From Bin55 sp964572845 (lineage in GTDB: Bacteria > Pseudomonadota > Gammaproteobacteria > Pseudomonadales > Azotimanducaceae): a stretch of 64,000 bases of DNA. Shown piece after piece: positions 27,189 through 36,007 of the stretch; position 1 is the stretch's first letter, and each line of letters starts with the position of its first letter. The notes under the pieces are model-generated. The model worked only from the letters and a program-made list of their open reading frames with translations, was not told where the DNA came from and made no database searches. The DNA is taken from positions 91,079-155,078 of the forward strand of contig CAZNFX010000011.1 of NCBI GenBank assembly GCA_964572845.1. The letters are read 5' to 3'. The translations under genes were made by a program, and so were the position numbers.

Positions 27189-28616
27189 TTGACGATCAAC
27201 TACCTTCATCGGCGCCAAATCGCAGACCTTTCTCGCTGGATCGACCGACCGAACCGCAAACCGTTGGTCATACGTGGTGGGCGTCAGGTTGGCAAGTCAT
27301 CGCTAGTCCGTTTATTCGCTACTCATACGAGAAGATCTCTCGTGGAAGTCAATCTTGAACGACATTCAGACCTTCGGGAGACCTTCCTGAGCGTGGATAT
27401 CGGAAGAATTGTTAACGATTTAGAAGTCCTACCAAACGTTGGAAATGTTTCAGAGCAAAGCGTGATATTCCTAGACGAAGTACAAGCCGTTCCCGCGGCG
27501 ATTACAGCCCTTCGGTATTTCTACGAGGATCGTCCAGAATTACCAGTAGTTGCTGCTGGCTCCCTTTTTGACACAGTGCTGGCCGACCAAAAACTGTCAA
27601 TGCCAGTTGGCAGAGTCGAGTACTTGCACATGGGTCCTATGACGTTCACTGAGTTTCTTCGTGCTCAGGGAAACGAGCGCTTAGTACAAACGATACAAGA
27701 ATTTGATCTCACTCAAGAGATTTCAACGTTTCGACACAATCGTCTCTTATCGCACCTGCGAACCTTCTTTTTTGTAGGTGGAATGCCTGAGGCAGTCGCG
27801 GCTTACGTAAGCTCCAATCGGCTGTCTGATGCACAAAGGATTCACTCCAGCATTGTTGATTCTTATCGCGATGATCTGCCCAAGTATGTGGGGTCGTCGC
27901 GCATCCAGCGGGTCGAGAACATTCTCTTTTCGGCTGCCCGCACGGTAGGTCGCAAGGTGAAATATGTGAATTTCGCTCGAGATGTCCCGGCACGGGAGAC
28001 TCGGAGGGAACTCGAACTCTTATGCTCTGCCAAATTGGTGTCTCGCGTCTTCCACAGTCATTGCAATGGGATTCCGTTACAAGCCGAACTTGATCCCAAT
28101 GCCTATAAGTTGCTGTTTTTGGACATTGGACTCATGACTACGATTTGCGGATTGGACCAGAGTAGCTTCGATCAAAGACGAGACGAGGATCTGGTAAATC
28201 AGGGAGCGCTCGCAGAGCAGCTTATCGGTCAACACCTTCAAGCGGCGGCTTCAGAAAACATTGCCAACCACCTGACCTACTGGATCCGAGCGAGAAGATC
28301 ACAGAGTGCTGAGGTGGACTACGTTGTTTCCCATGCCAAGCGCATCGTGCCGATTGAAGTCAAGGCAGGTGCAAGTGGCTCCCTAAAGTCGTTGCATCAG
28401 TTTGTTGCGGAAAAGCACTCGAGGATTGCTGTCCGATTCGACTTGAATCCACCGTCTGTTCAACGCATTCAGACTAGAGTCAGAGTAGGAAGTCAACCCA
28501 CGGGGGTTGACTACTGGTTGATTTCGTTGCCACTCTACTTGGTCGAGAGCCTTCCATCCGTATTGAAGCACGCAATCGGCAACGAAACTTTCCTGAGACG
28601 TGTTTCTTGCAATTGA
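27189..28616 (+). CDS. AAA ATPase with DUF4143-type C-terminal domain
   Basis: A 475-residue protein of the common archaeal-type/DUF4143 ATPase family, whose function is poorly known. Walker A is GGRQVGKSS at residues 30-38 (Lys36). Walker B is VIFLDEVQ at about residues 92-99. The sensor-like region GSLFDTVL and the middle PMTFTEFLRA are typical of the family. The C-terminal part (RRSQSAEVDYVV, IVPIEVKAG) has the D-ExK pattern of a PD-(D/E)XK-like nuclease fold, as noted for DUF4143. The start is a TTG without a ribosome site, directly after a 12-codon frame (27149-27187) that begins within the upstream palindrome. It is flanked by intergenic DNA on both sides and may be an independently acquired gene. 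Confidence 0.88.
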   Translation: MTINYLHRRQIADLSRWIDRPNRKPLVIRGGRQVGKSSLVRLFATHTRRSLVEVNLERHSDLRETFLSVDIGRIVNDLEVLPNVGNVSEQSVIFLDEVQAVPAAITALRYFYEDRPELPVVAAGSLFDTVLADQKLSMPVGRVEYLHMGPMTFTEFLRAQGNERLVQTIQEFDLTQEISTFRHNRLLSHLRTFFFVGGMPEAVAAYVSSNRLSDAQRIHSSIVDSYRDDLPKYVGSSRIQRVENILFSAARTVGRKVKYVNFARDVPARETRRELELLCSAKLVSRVFHSHCNGIPLQAELDPNAYKLLFLDIGLMTTICGLDQSSFDQRRDEDLVNQGALAEQLIGQHLQAAASENIANHLTYWIRARRSQSAEVDYVVSHAKRIVPIEVKAGASGSLKSLHQFVAEKHSRIAVRFDLNPPSVQRIQTRVRVGSQPTGVDYWLISLPLYLVESLPSVLKHAIGNETFLRRVSCN

Positions 28617-28696
28617 GTTCATGCAATGAATTTACAACCCTTAACATTGGGGTTTACCGTCAACACACCCCTTTTTGGTGAATGCTCCCAATACGA

Positions 28697-28711
28697 ACAG
28701 TCTTATACTGT
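28697..28711. promoter_or_regulatory. Short dyad and candidate -10 before the acyl-CoA dehydrogenase
   Basis: ACAGT (28697-28701) and ACTGT (28707-28711) form a 5-bp dyad with a 5-nt spacer that includes TATACT, a plausible -10, about 40 nt before the coding start. The dyad is short and could be chance. Confidence 0.25.
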
Positions 28712-28747
28712 CGTTATTGACTAGCTGCCTTCGCTAATTGCAACAAT

Positions 28748-30475
28748 TTGGCTGTAGCGCCTGACACGCGAGGTTCGAACTTCTATCGTGAGGACCGCGC
28801 ACTACGACTTCTTCTACCACTCTACTTGGGCGACGAGCTCGCAAATTTCCTAGCTCCTTACTTGGATTCCTTGGGTGAGCGTGCAGCCAACGATCTCGAT
28901 GGGCACGCAATGCTTGCCAATTCCCATCCACCAGTTCTGCATCCTCGCGACCGGTTCGGACGCGACCGCGACTGGATCGAATACCACCCGTCGTACCGTG
29001 TCCTGGAACGAGTTGCATTCGACGAGTTTCAAATCCACGCAATGAGTCATCGATCCGGCATATTCGGCTGGAAAGAGCCAATGCCACTGGTTGCGAAACA
29101 CGCATTTACATACTTGTTCAATCAGGCTGAGTTTGGATTGGGGTGTCCGATAAATGTGACGGACTCGGCAGCACACCTAATCCGCAAGTTTGGGTCAAAG
29201 GAAGTGCAGGAACAGTTTCTTCCACGGATGCTCGAAAGTTCGGGCTCCGATCATTGGCAGGGCGCACAGTTCATTACGGAACAAGAGGGTGGATCCGACG
29301 TAGGCACCATCTCGACGCGAGCGGAACGAAGATCGGGCAAATGGCTGATATATGGCGAAAAGTGGTTCTGCTCGAATGCAGACGCGGATGTCGTCACCTT
29401 GCTAGCACGACCTTCGGGCGCACCCGCAGGAACTAGGGGATTGGGGCTGTTTGTAGTTCCTAGAACGCTTTCAACCGGTGAGCGAAACAACTACAGAATC
29501 ATTAGATTGAAGGACAAGTTGGGCACACGTTCAATGGCGAGCGGCGAAATCCGATTTGAAGGTGCGGAAGCGTTCCAATTGGGCGAGTTGGGGGAGGGAT
29601 TTCGACACATGGCGGAAATGATTAATTGGTCTAGGCTGTCCAATGGTGTCAAGTCCGCCGCTTTGATGAGACGAGCAGTTCATGATGCGCGTGTTGTTGC
29701 TCACACTCGCGAAGTGTTTGGAAATCGGATTGCGAATCTTCCACTAGGAAAGAGGCAATTGCTAAAGCTGGCGCTCCCTGCAGAACAGGCGTTGTCCATG
29801 TGGATGTTTGTGGCATCGGTGCTTGACGCAGCTGTCAACACGAACACGGATTCCAGCGACAGTCTTGCCAAGTGTGCTCGTCTTGCAACACCAGTATTGA
29901 AGATGCGTGCGACACGTGATGCTAGAGCTGTTACCGCGGATGCAATGGAAATGCGTGGAGGATGCGGATATATAGAAGAATTTGTAAATCCGAGACTTGT
30001 GCGGGATGCACTGCTAGGATCAATCTGGGAAGGTACAACCAACATCATTGCTATTGATGTTGTTCGTCGAGCTATACAACGAAACGACTGCTTGGATGCG
30101 TTTGCAGACTTGCTGAAGCAGAAGATTGAGCAATTGAGCATAGTCGATGCACGTTATTCACGGGAGCTAATGCGGTGGCTGGACAGGTGCAGCGAGTTTG
30201 CCCGACAAGTGGCAAGAAATGAAGAAGAGGAACTCTATCGCCAGGTTGCAACTGCTCTGTACCACGTGAGCACTGCAATATTGATGGCTTGGGAAGCACA
30301 AGAAACACGTCACGGTGAACGCCTTCTTTGGTCGAGATTGGTTGTAGACCATAGGCTAGCCGATCATTCACCTGTTCTTCCCAAGAAGGCTGCCGCCAAG
30401 GTAGTGGACTTGCTGGTTGGGCAAGAGGAGATAACCGTTAACAGAGCCAACGAGCTGCTCCGAGGTGCTACGTAG
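28748..30475 (+). CDS. AidB-like acyl-CoA dehydrogenase
   Basis: A 575-residue FAD-dependent acyl-CoA dehydrogenase homologue of the AidB-like branch. The N-terminal helical region with HPPVLHPRDRFGRDRDWIEYHPSY and the tight EQEGGSDVGT flavin-binding motif at about residue 180 resemble AidB. RLVRDALLGSIWEGTTNIIAIDVVRR is the conserved C-terminal FAD region, and the Glu in WEGTTN is at the usual base position. AidB is linked to alkylation protection in E. coli, but many relatives are metabolic enzymes, so neither role is certain. Translation seems to start at TTG 28748, with no strong ribosome site. It is monocistronic; the downstream ABC exporter is convergent. Confidence 0.88.
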   Translation: MAVAPDTRGSNFYREDRALRLLLPLYLGDELANFLAPYLDSLGERAANDLDGHAMLANSHPPVLHPRDRFGRDRDWIEYHPSYRVLERVAFDEFQIHAMSHRSGIFGWKEPMPLVAKHAFTYLFNQAEFGLGCPINVTDSAAHLIRKFGSKEVQEQFLPRMLESSGSDHWQGAQFITEQEGGSDVGTISTRAERRSGKWLIYGEKWFCSNADADVVTLLARPSGAPAGTRGLGLFVVPRTLSTGERNNYRIIRLKDKLGTRSMASGEIRFEGAEAFQLGELGEGFRHMAEMINWSRLSNGVKSAALMRRAVHDARVVAHTREVFGNRIANLPLGKRQLLKLALPAEQALSMWMFVASVLDAAVNTNTDSSDSLAKCARLATPVLKMRATRDARAVTADAMEMRGGCGYIEEFVNPRLVRDALLGSIWEGTTNIIAIDVVRRAIQRNDCLDAFADLLKQKIEQLSIVDARYSRELMRWLDRCSEFARQVARNEEEELYRQVATALYHVSTAILMAWEAQETRHGERLLWSRLVVDHRLADHSPVLPKKAAAKVVDLLVGQEEITVNRANELLRGAT

Positions 30476-30573
30476 TAGTGCTACACGAAATTATGACGAA
30501 GTCTGGTGTGACCAAGACTCAACCACAAGACTTGGGACTGAAGATTTTCTGTGTACTTACCAGGCTCGAATAA

Positions 30574-32373
30574 TCAACCGCGATAGCCGCTAACGAGGCG
30601 TTCGTAGTAGCCGTCGGCCAGCAGTGAATCGTGTGTACCCTGATTTACGACTTTCCCTTCGTCGAGCACTACAATCAAGTCGGCATTTCTGACGGTCTTG
30701 ATGCGATGTGCGATCGAAATGACCGTTGCCGACTTGCCAAGTTCGACAAGTGCTTTCTCAACGGCTTCCTCGCTCGTCGCATCTAGCGAGCTCGTCGCCT
30801 CGTCGAGCAGGTACACCGACGGTTCGATAAGGATGGAACGTGCAAGGCTAATCCTCTGCTTTTGACCTCCTGAAAGGCGGGCGCCGACTTCGCCTAAGTC
30901 GGTTTGGTAGCCCTGTGGAAGTTCGTCAATGAATTCATGGGCGTAGGCCAACTTGCTTGCTCTTAGAATCTGGTCCATTGTGGCACTTGGTTTGCCGTAG
31001 GCGATGTTCTCAGCTACCGTTCCCGAGGTGAGCATCTCGGATTGGGGAACGAATCCAAATCGGGCTCGCCATTCCTCGTGCTTGAATTTGGAAAAGGGCA
31101 CTCCATTTGCAAGGATGTCGCCAGAATCCGGTTCTATGATCCTAAGAAGAATCTTGAACAGGGTTGATTTGCCCGACCCGGACATACCGACGATGGCCAC
31201 ATTGCTTCGGGGCGGGAAAACCAGCCGGATACTCGATAGCGCTCTGGAACTCCTTGTTGGATACGTGTAGCAGATGTCTCGCAGCTCCAACTCACAATCC
31301 TTGTCAATTTTGGCATCACTTGCAATGCTGTAGGGTTGGGGAAGCCTAAGGATCTCGATGAGCTTCTCGGCTCTACCCAAAGCAACGCTGAAACTGGTAA
31401 TCAAACCTGCAACGCCGGTTCCGCTACCAATAATCCTTACTGCGAAAAAGGCAAAGGCAATAGCAGAGCCCACCGTTAGCTCGTTCGACGCTATGAGACT
31501 AATTCCATAGGATGCTGCACCGATGAGAATAGAAAAGGCGATCAGACGAAAGACACTGAAAATTACTAGCTGTAGTCGCTCTTGAGATAGAAAGTACTTT
31601 TTGACTTCGTTTGTGAAGTCCGCAAAGCTATTGGTCTCACGTTGGAGTTGATTGAATGCGTATACGATGTCACGCGATCGAAACGTTTCACCTGCGTGTC
31701 GCCCCGATTGAGCTTCGGCCTTTTGCAATCGTTCGCCAAATCGTCTCAGTATGGGTGCAAACGCCAGAATCGGCATAGCCATGACAAACGCGATGCCTGC
31801 TGCCATGATCGTCAGCCTTGGACTGACATAGATGGCTCCACCTAGAGCACCAACTAGCCCGACAACGACTGAGAGGGCAGTTGGGATCGTCATGCCAATA
31901 AACGTTCCTAGTTGAGCTGTGTCGGCGATCACTCGTGTCTGTAGTTCCCCGCTGGACTCTTCGTCGATTATCGAATCGCCATGTTGCATCACTCGTCGAA
32001 ACACGCTGATACGAATGTTCCGAATGTAGTTGGCGCCTGCCCATGCGATGACATACTGCGCAATTGCACTACCTACGGTACTTGCAGCAATTATTAGAAT
32101 GAGCAGTAGACCGAAGTCCGCGATGGTTTGTAGGACTGCGAGATTTTCCAGAACGCCATCCAATCGTGAGTTGATGATCAAACCGATGGACAGGAATCCC
32201 AGTGTGACAAGCCCTGTTGCCGAATACGCGACCGCGAGGTACCACCTATAGGGCCGGATAAAGGGCCAAAAAGCTTCTAGGAAATCACGAATGGACGGGC
32301 CTGCAGGCGGTTTGGGACTGCGGTTCCCTGAAGAGAAAATTCTGCGTCCAATAGAACGGGCGTATTCAGTCAT
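30574..32373 (-). CDS. ABC exporter, fused permease and ATPase (MsbA-like)
   Basis: A 599-residue half-transporter. I set the start at the ATG at 32373, which overlaps the acetoacetyl-CoA synthetase stop by 8 nt; a longer frame to 32526 would lie inside that gene. Six TM helices fill about residues 25-310. The ATPase has Walker A GMSGSGKST, signature LSGGQKQRISLARSI, Walker B VYLLDEATSSLD and H-loop AHR. It probably works as a homodimer, exporting a lipid or hydrophobic compound. The overlap indicates translational coupling to the acyl-CoA ligase, an uncommon partnership. Confidence 0.92.
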   Translation of the reverse strand: MTEYARSIGRRIFSSGNRSPKPPAGPSIRDFLEAFWPFIRPYRWYLAVAYSATGLVTLGFLSIGLIINSRLDGVLENLAVLQTIADFGLLLILIIAASTVGSAIAQYVIAWAGANYIRNIRISVFRRVMQHGDSIIDEESSGELQTRVIADTAQLGTFIGMTIPTALSVVVGLVGALGGAIYVSPRLTIMAAGIAFVMAMPILAFAPILRRFGERLQKAEAQSGRHAGETFRSRDIVYAFNQLQRETNSFADFTNEVKKYFLSQERLQLVIFSVFRLIAFSILIGAASYGISLIASNELTVGSAIAFAFFAVRIIGSGTGVAGLITSFSVALGRAEKLIEILRLPQPYSIASDAKIDKDCELELRDICYTYPTRSSRALSSIRLVFPPRSNVAIVGMSGSGKSTLFKILLRIIEPDSGDILANGVPFSKFKHEEWRARFGFVPQSEMLTSGTVAENIAYGKPSATMDQILRASKLAYAHEFIDELPQGYQTDLGEVGARLSGGQKQRISLARSILIEPSVYLLDEATSSLDATSEEAVEKALVELGKSATVISIAHRIKTVRNADLIVVLDEGKVVNQGTHDSLLADGYYERLVSGYRG

Positions 32374-34336
32374 TGGAGTTTCTTGTAGCTTGTATCTTTG
32401 AACCAGTACTCGCCAAAGCATGCTGGCCAAGCTCTTGACGACACCGAAATTCATCCAGCGATTCGGGATTCGCCAACGCTGAGGTGTTGGGGACTTCGTT
32501 GCCGTGAACAACATCTCGAACAGCAATTTCAGCTATCTTGCCGGATCGAGTTCGTGGTATGTCCGACACTTGAAGTACGACAGCCGGAACATGCTTTGGG
32601 GACGCATTGGTGCGAATTCGGTGCTTGATCTTGGTAGCCAACTCCGCATCTAGATCAATCCCGCGTACAAGAACAACGAACAACACAATTCGGGTATCTC
32701 CGTCCCAGTTCTGCCCTATGCAGAGTGCTTCAGACACCTCAGTCATCGATTCGACTTGACGATAGATTTCCGCGGTGCCGATCCGTACTCCGCCCGGATT
32801 GAGCAACGCATCGCTGCGACCGTAAATGATCAGTCCGTTGGTAGCGGGCACTCTCTCTGCAAAGTCTCGATGTGCCCAAGTGTTTGGATAGACTTCAAAA
32901 TAAGCGGATCGGTATTTCGCGTCGTCAGCATCATTCCAAAAGCCAATGGGCTTGCTGGGGAACGACTTCTTGCACACAAGTTCGCCCTTAGATCCACGGA
33001 TTGAATTTGCGTTTTCGTCGTACACATCCACATCCATGCCGAGACCTGGTCCCTGAATCTCCCCTTTATATACAGGTAGCCACGGTATGCCGAGTTCGAA
33101 ACAGGAGATAAGATCGGTGCCTCCAGAAATCGATGCCAAGTGAACATCGCTTTTCATATTGGAATAGATGTAGTCGAAAGACTCTGGCAACAGGGGAGAA
33201 CCTGTAGACAGAATTGTCTGAAGCGATTCAAGATTTGCTGACGCGGCAGGTGTGGCCTGCTCCTTTTGAAGAGTAGAGTAGTACTTGGCCCCCGCTCCAA
33301 ATTGTGTAATTCCTAAAGCCTCGATCAAGTTCGTCAAGACATTTGACCTCGGATGAAAGGGCGAACCGTCATAGAGAACAATAGTCGCTTCACTGGCCAG
33401 AGCTGTGACCAGCCAATTCCACATCATCCAGCCACAAGTCGTGAAAAAGAACAGGCGTGAAGATGGATTGAGATCCACGTGCAACTGGTGCTCTTTCATA
33501 TGTTGAAGAAGCGTTCCTCCAGCACCATGGACAATGCACTTTGGCTTGCCGGTCGTACCAGATGAATACATGATGAACAGTGGATGGTCGAACGGCAACT
33601 TTGCGAATTCGATTTCGAATTCTGGTCGCTTCCAAATAGAGTCAAAGTCGTCGGGAGAGTCGTTTAACAGTCGAAGCATGAGCAAATCTTCAACGCTGGA
33701 GATTTGGTGCACAAGCTGCCGGGCGTTTTCCTCTACTGTGAATTCCTTGCCGTTATAGCGATAGCCATCCACCGAAACGAGCAGTTTCGGGGAGATTTGG
33801 CCAAATCGATCCAATGCTCCCTGGTAGCCGAAGTCCGGTGAACATGAGGACCAGATCGCCCCAATGGCCGAAGTGCCGAGCATGGCAACCACGGTCTCTG
33901 GCATGTTGGGCAGGTAGCCAGCAATGCGATCACCTTGCTTAACTCCGCGGTCTTGAAGCTCTGCTGCGAATTGAATAGCTTTCCTGCGTAACTCACGAAA
34001 GCTTAGAGATTGCACCGGTCCCGACTCCACCAACGACAGGATTGCAGGCGCATCGTCTTGTCTTCGGAGCATGTTCTCTGCATAGTTGAGGGTAGATTGT
34101 GGGAAAAAGCGGCTACCTAGGAAATCGTCGCCATTGACGAGCACCTCGCCTGTTCGGTTCCCTATGACACCCAGATAGTTCCAGGCATGGTCCCAAAACT
34201 CCGCACGATTCTCCACGGTCCAGCGGTGGAACGTGTGGTAATCGGGCGGCTCAAACCCCAATGACTTTCCGAATCGAGTCAAGTTGCAGGAATTGATTCT
34301 GCGTTCGGAGGGTTCCCAGAGGGGTATCGGCGGCAT
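32366..34336 (-). CDS. aacS: Acetoacetyl-CoA synthetase
   Basis: A 656-residue AMP-forming ligase that activates acetoacetate to acetoacetyl-CoA. I choose ATG 34336, giving MPPIPLWEPSERRI, which fits the start of the family (a xPLWxPxxERI pattern); a longer frame to 34399 adds a poor extension. The adenylation P-loop is MYSSGTTGKPKCIVHGAGG. FTTCGWMMWNWLV and SISGGTDLISCFE are strongly characteristic of acetoacetyl-CoA synthetase. RTRSGKIAEIAVRDVV is the C-terminal lysine motif. It allows use of ketone bodies or polyhydroxybutyrate breakdown products. It is divergent from the malonyl-CoA synthetase-like gene with 72 nt between, and coupled downstream to an ABC exporter. Confidence 0.93.
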   Translation of the reverse strand: MPPIPLWEPSERRINSCNLTRFGKSLGFEPPDYHTFHRWTVENRAEFWDHAWNYLGVIGNRTGEVLVNGDDFLGSRFFPQSTLNYAENMLRRQDDAPAILSLVESGPVQSLSFRELRRKAIQFAAELQDRGVKQGDRIAGYLPNMPETVVAMLGTSAIGAIWSSCSPDFGYQGALDRFGQISPKLLVSVDGYRYNGKEFTVEENARQLVHQISSVEDLLMLRLLNDSPDDFDSIWKRPEFEIEFAKLPFDHPLFIMYSSGTTGKPKCIVHGAGGTLLQHMKEHQLHVDLNPSSRLFFFTTCGWMMWNWLVTALASEATIVLYDGSPFHPRSNVLTNLIEALGITQFGAGAKYYSTLQKEQATPAASANLESLQTILSTGSPLLPESFDYIYSNMKSDVHLASISGGTDLISCFELGIPWLPVYKGEIQGPGLGMDVDVYDENANSIRGSKGELVCKKSFPSKPIGFWNDADDAKYRSAYFEVYPNTWAHRDFAERVPATNGLIIYGRSDALLNPGGVRIGTAEIYRQVESMTEVSEALCIGQNWDGDTRIVLFVVLVRGIDLDAELATKIKHRIRTNASPKHVPAVVLQVSDIPRTRSGKIAEIAVRDVVHGNEVPNTSALANPESLDEFRCRQELGQHALASTGSKIQATRNSND

Positions 34337-34408
34337 AGTGCAAGAGATTCTTGATCGATCAATATGCAAGAATACGAAACTTCGAGAGTATTTCCTCAAC
34401 GCTGACTA

Positions 34409-35917
34409 ATGAACCGCAACTTCTATTGCCGCATGGCTGAGATATTCGAGAGAGAGCCAGAGCAAACCTGCATTCAATCCAACCGGGGTCATTGGACGTA
34501 TCGGCAATTGCGGGAAAGGGTCGAACGAACTGCGGGAGCTCTGAAGACTGCAGACGTAACCGTCGGCGACAGGGTAGTCGTTCAAAGCGGAAAATGCCCT
34601 GAGTCGGTTGCACTGTATCTAGCTTGTCTTCAAATTGGGGCAATTTACGTTCCGTTGAATGCGGCATACACAGACCGAGAGCTGCAGTACTTCGTTCAGG
34701 ACGCGGGTCCTTCGCTTCTCGTGCTGGAAAGCCAGCCAATACAAAGCTCCTCCCACGCCTGCTTAGCGTGGAACATAGACGATCAAGGAAAGGGGACTTT
34801 GAACGACTACGTGGCAAATGCGGAACCCTACCGAGAAGTAGCTCAGGTCGATCAGGACGACATCGCCGCAATTCTCTACACGTCAGGAACCACCGGCAAA
34901 TCCAAAGGCGCAATGCTGACGCATAGAAATCTCGAGTCCAACGCCGATGCACTCATTGACTATTGGGGATGGAAATCGTCAGATGTTCTATTGCACATAT
35001 TGCCCATCTACCACGTACACGGCCTGTTCGTAGCGATCCATTGCGTGCTGTTGACGGGAACAAAGATGATTTGGCACGAGAAATTCGTTCCCGAACGCGT
35101 TCTTTACGATATGTCAAAGAGCACAGTTCTCATGGGAGTCCCAACACACTATATGCGTCTGCTGAGTCATGTCGAATTCACTCGGAATGTTGCAGCCAAA
35201 ATGCGTCTCTTTATTTCAGGTTCAGCTCCACTGTCGCCTCAGACATTCCAACAGTTTGAGGCTAGGACAGGGCATCGTATTCTTGAACGGTACGGCATGA
35301 GCGAGACTTTGATGAACACATCCAACCCTCTATTAGGCGAGCGTGTCGCCGGTACGGTTGGGTTTCCGTTGCCGGGTGTACAAGTCCGAATCGCAGACAA
35401 GTATGGAGAGGCAAAGCCCAATTGTGAAGTTGGAGGTATCGAGCTTAAGGGCCCCAACGTATTCAAGGGGTATTGGCGAATGCCGGAGCGAACTGCATCC
35501 GAATTCCGTAGTGACGGCTACTTCATTACAGGTGATGTAGGTTTCCAAGACGCAGAGGGAAGGGTGTCTATTGTTGGGAGGGACAGGGACGTAATCATCA
35601 GCGGAGGATTGAATGTATACCCCGCAGAAGTTGAAGCTGCAATCGGGGAGATGAACTCTGTCGCAGAGACCGCGGTGGTCGGCGCTCCACATGCTGACTT
35701 CGGTGAAGGTGTGGTAGCGGTTGTCGTAGCGAGTCGACCAATTTCATTGGATGCTGTTGACGCTCACCTCGATGGCCGATTGGCTCGGTTCAAGCATCCT
35801 AAAGCGGTTGTTCAAGTTGATAGCATGCCGCGAAACGCAATGGGGAAGATGCAAAAAAACGTGCTTAGAGAACAGTTTGCAGACGTTTTTTCGAAATCGC
35901 GCCTAGAGCCTGGATAA
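34409..35917 (+). CDS. matB: Malonyl-CoA synthetase-like AMP-forming ligase
   Basis: A 502-residue adenylate-forming acyl-CoA ligase. The P-loop is LYTSGTTGKSKGAMLTHRNL. The adenylation motif ERYGMSETLMNTSNP and the C-terminal PRNAMGKMQKNVLRE motif are complete. The sequence and length resemble MatB/ACSF3-type malonate-CoA ligases (for example WHEKFVPERVL and TGDVGFQDAEGRVSIVGRDRD), although other short acids are possible. Product malonyl-CoA could enter fatty acid synthesis. It shares a divergent 72-nt promoter region with acetoacetyl-CoA synthetase. A 5-bp hairpin-like repeat follows the stop but lacks a T-tract. Confidence 0.85.
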   Translation: MNRNFYCRMAEIFEREPEQTCIQSNRGHWTYRQLRERVERTAGALKTADVTVGDRVVVQSGKCPESVALYLACLQIGAIYVPLNAAYTDRELQYFVQDAGPSLLVLESQPIQSSSHACLAWNIDDQGKGTLNDYVANAEPYREVAQVDQDDIAAILYTSGTTGKSKGAMLTHRNLESNADALIDYWGWKSSDVLLHILPIYHVHGLFVAIHCVLLTGTKMIWHEKFVPERVLYDMSKSTVLMGVPTHYMRLLSHVEFTRNVAAKMRLFISGSAPLSPQTFQQFEARTGHRILERYGMSETLMNTSNPLLGERVAGTVGFPLPGVQVRIADKYGEAKPNCEVGGIELKGPNVFKGYWRMPERTASEFRSDGYFITGDVGFQDAEGRVSIVGRDRDVIISGGLNVYPAEVEAAIGEMNSVAETAVVGAPHADFGEGVVAVVVASRPISLDAVDAHLDGRLARFKHPKAVVQVDSMPRNAMGKMQKNVLREQFADVFSKSRLEPG

Positions 35918-36007
35918 GCAAGGATCGATTTGCTTCAGGTGGTCTAATCACAAAGATCCAGCTCTCTTACAGACACAATCCAAGAAGGTGTGTTGGGCTC
36001 GTGAAGG

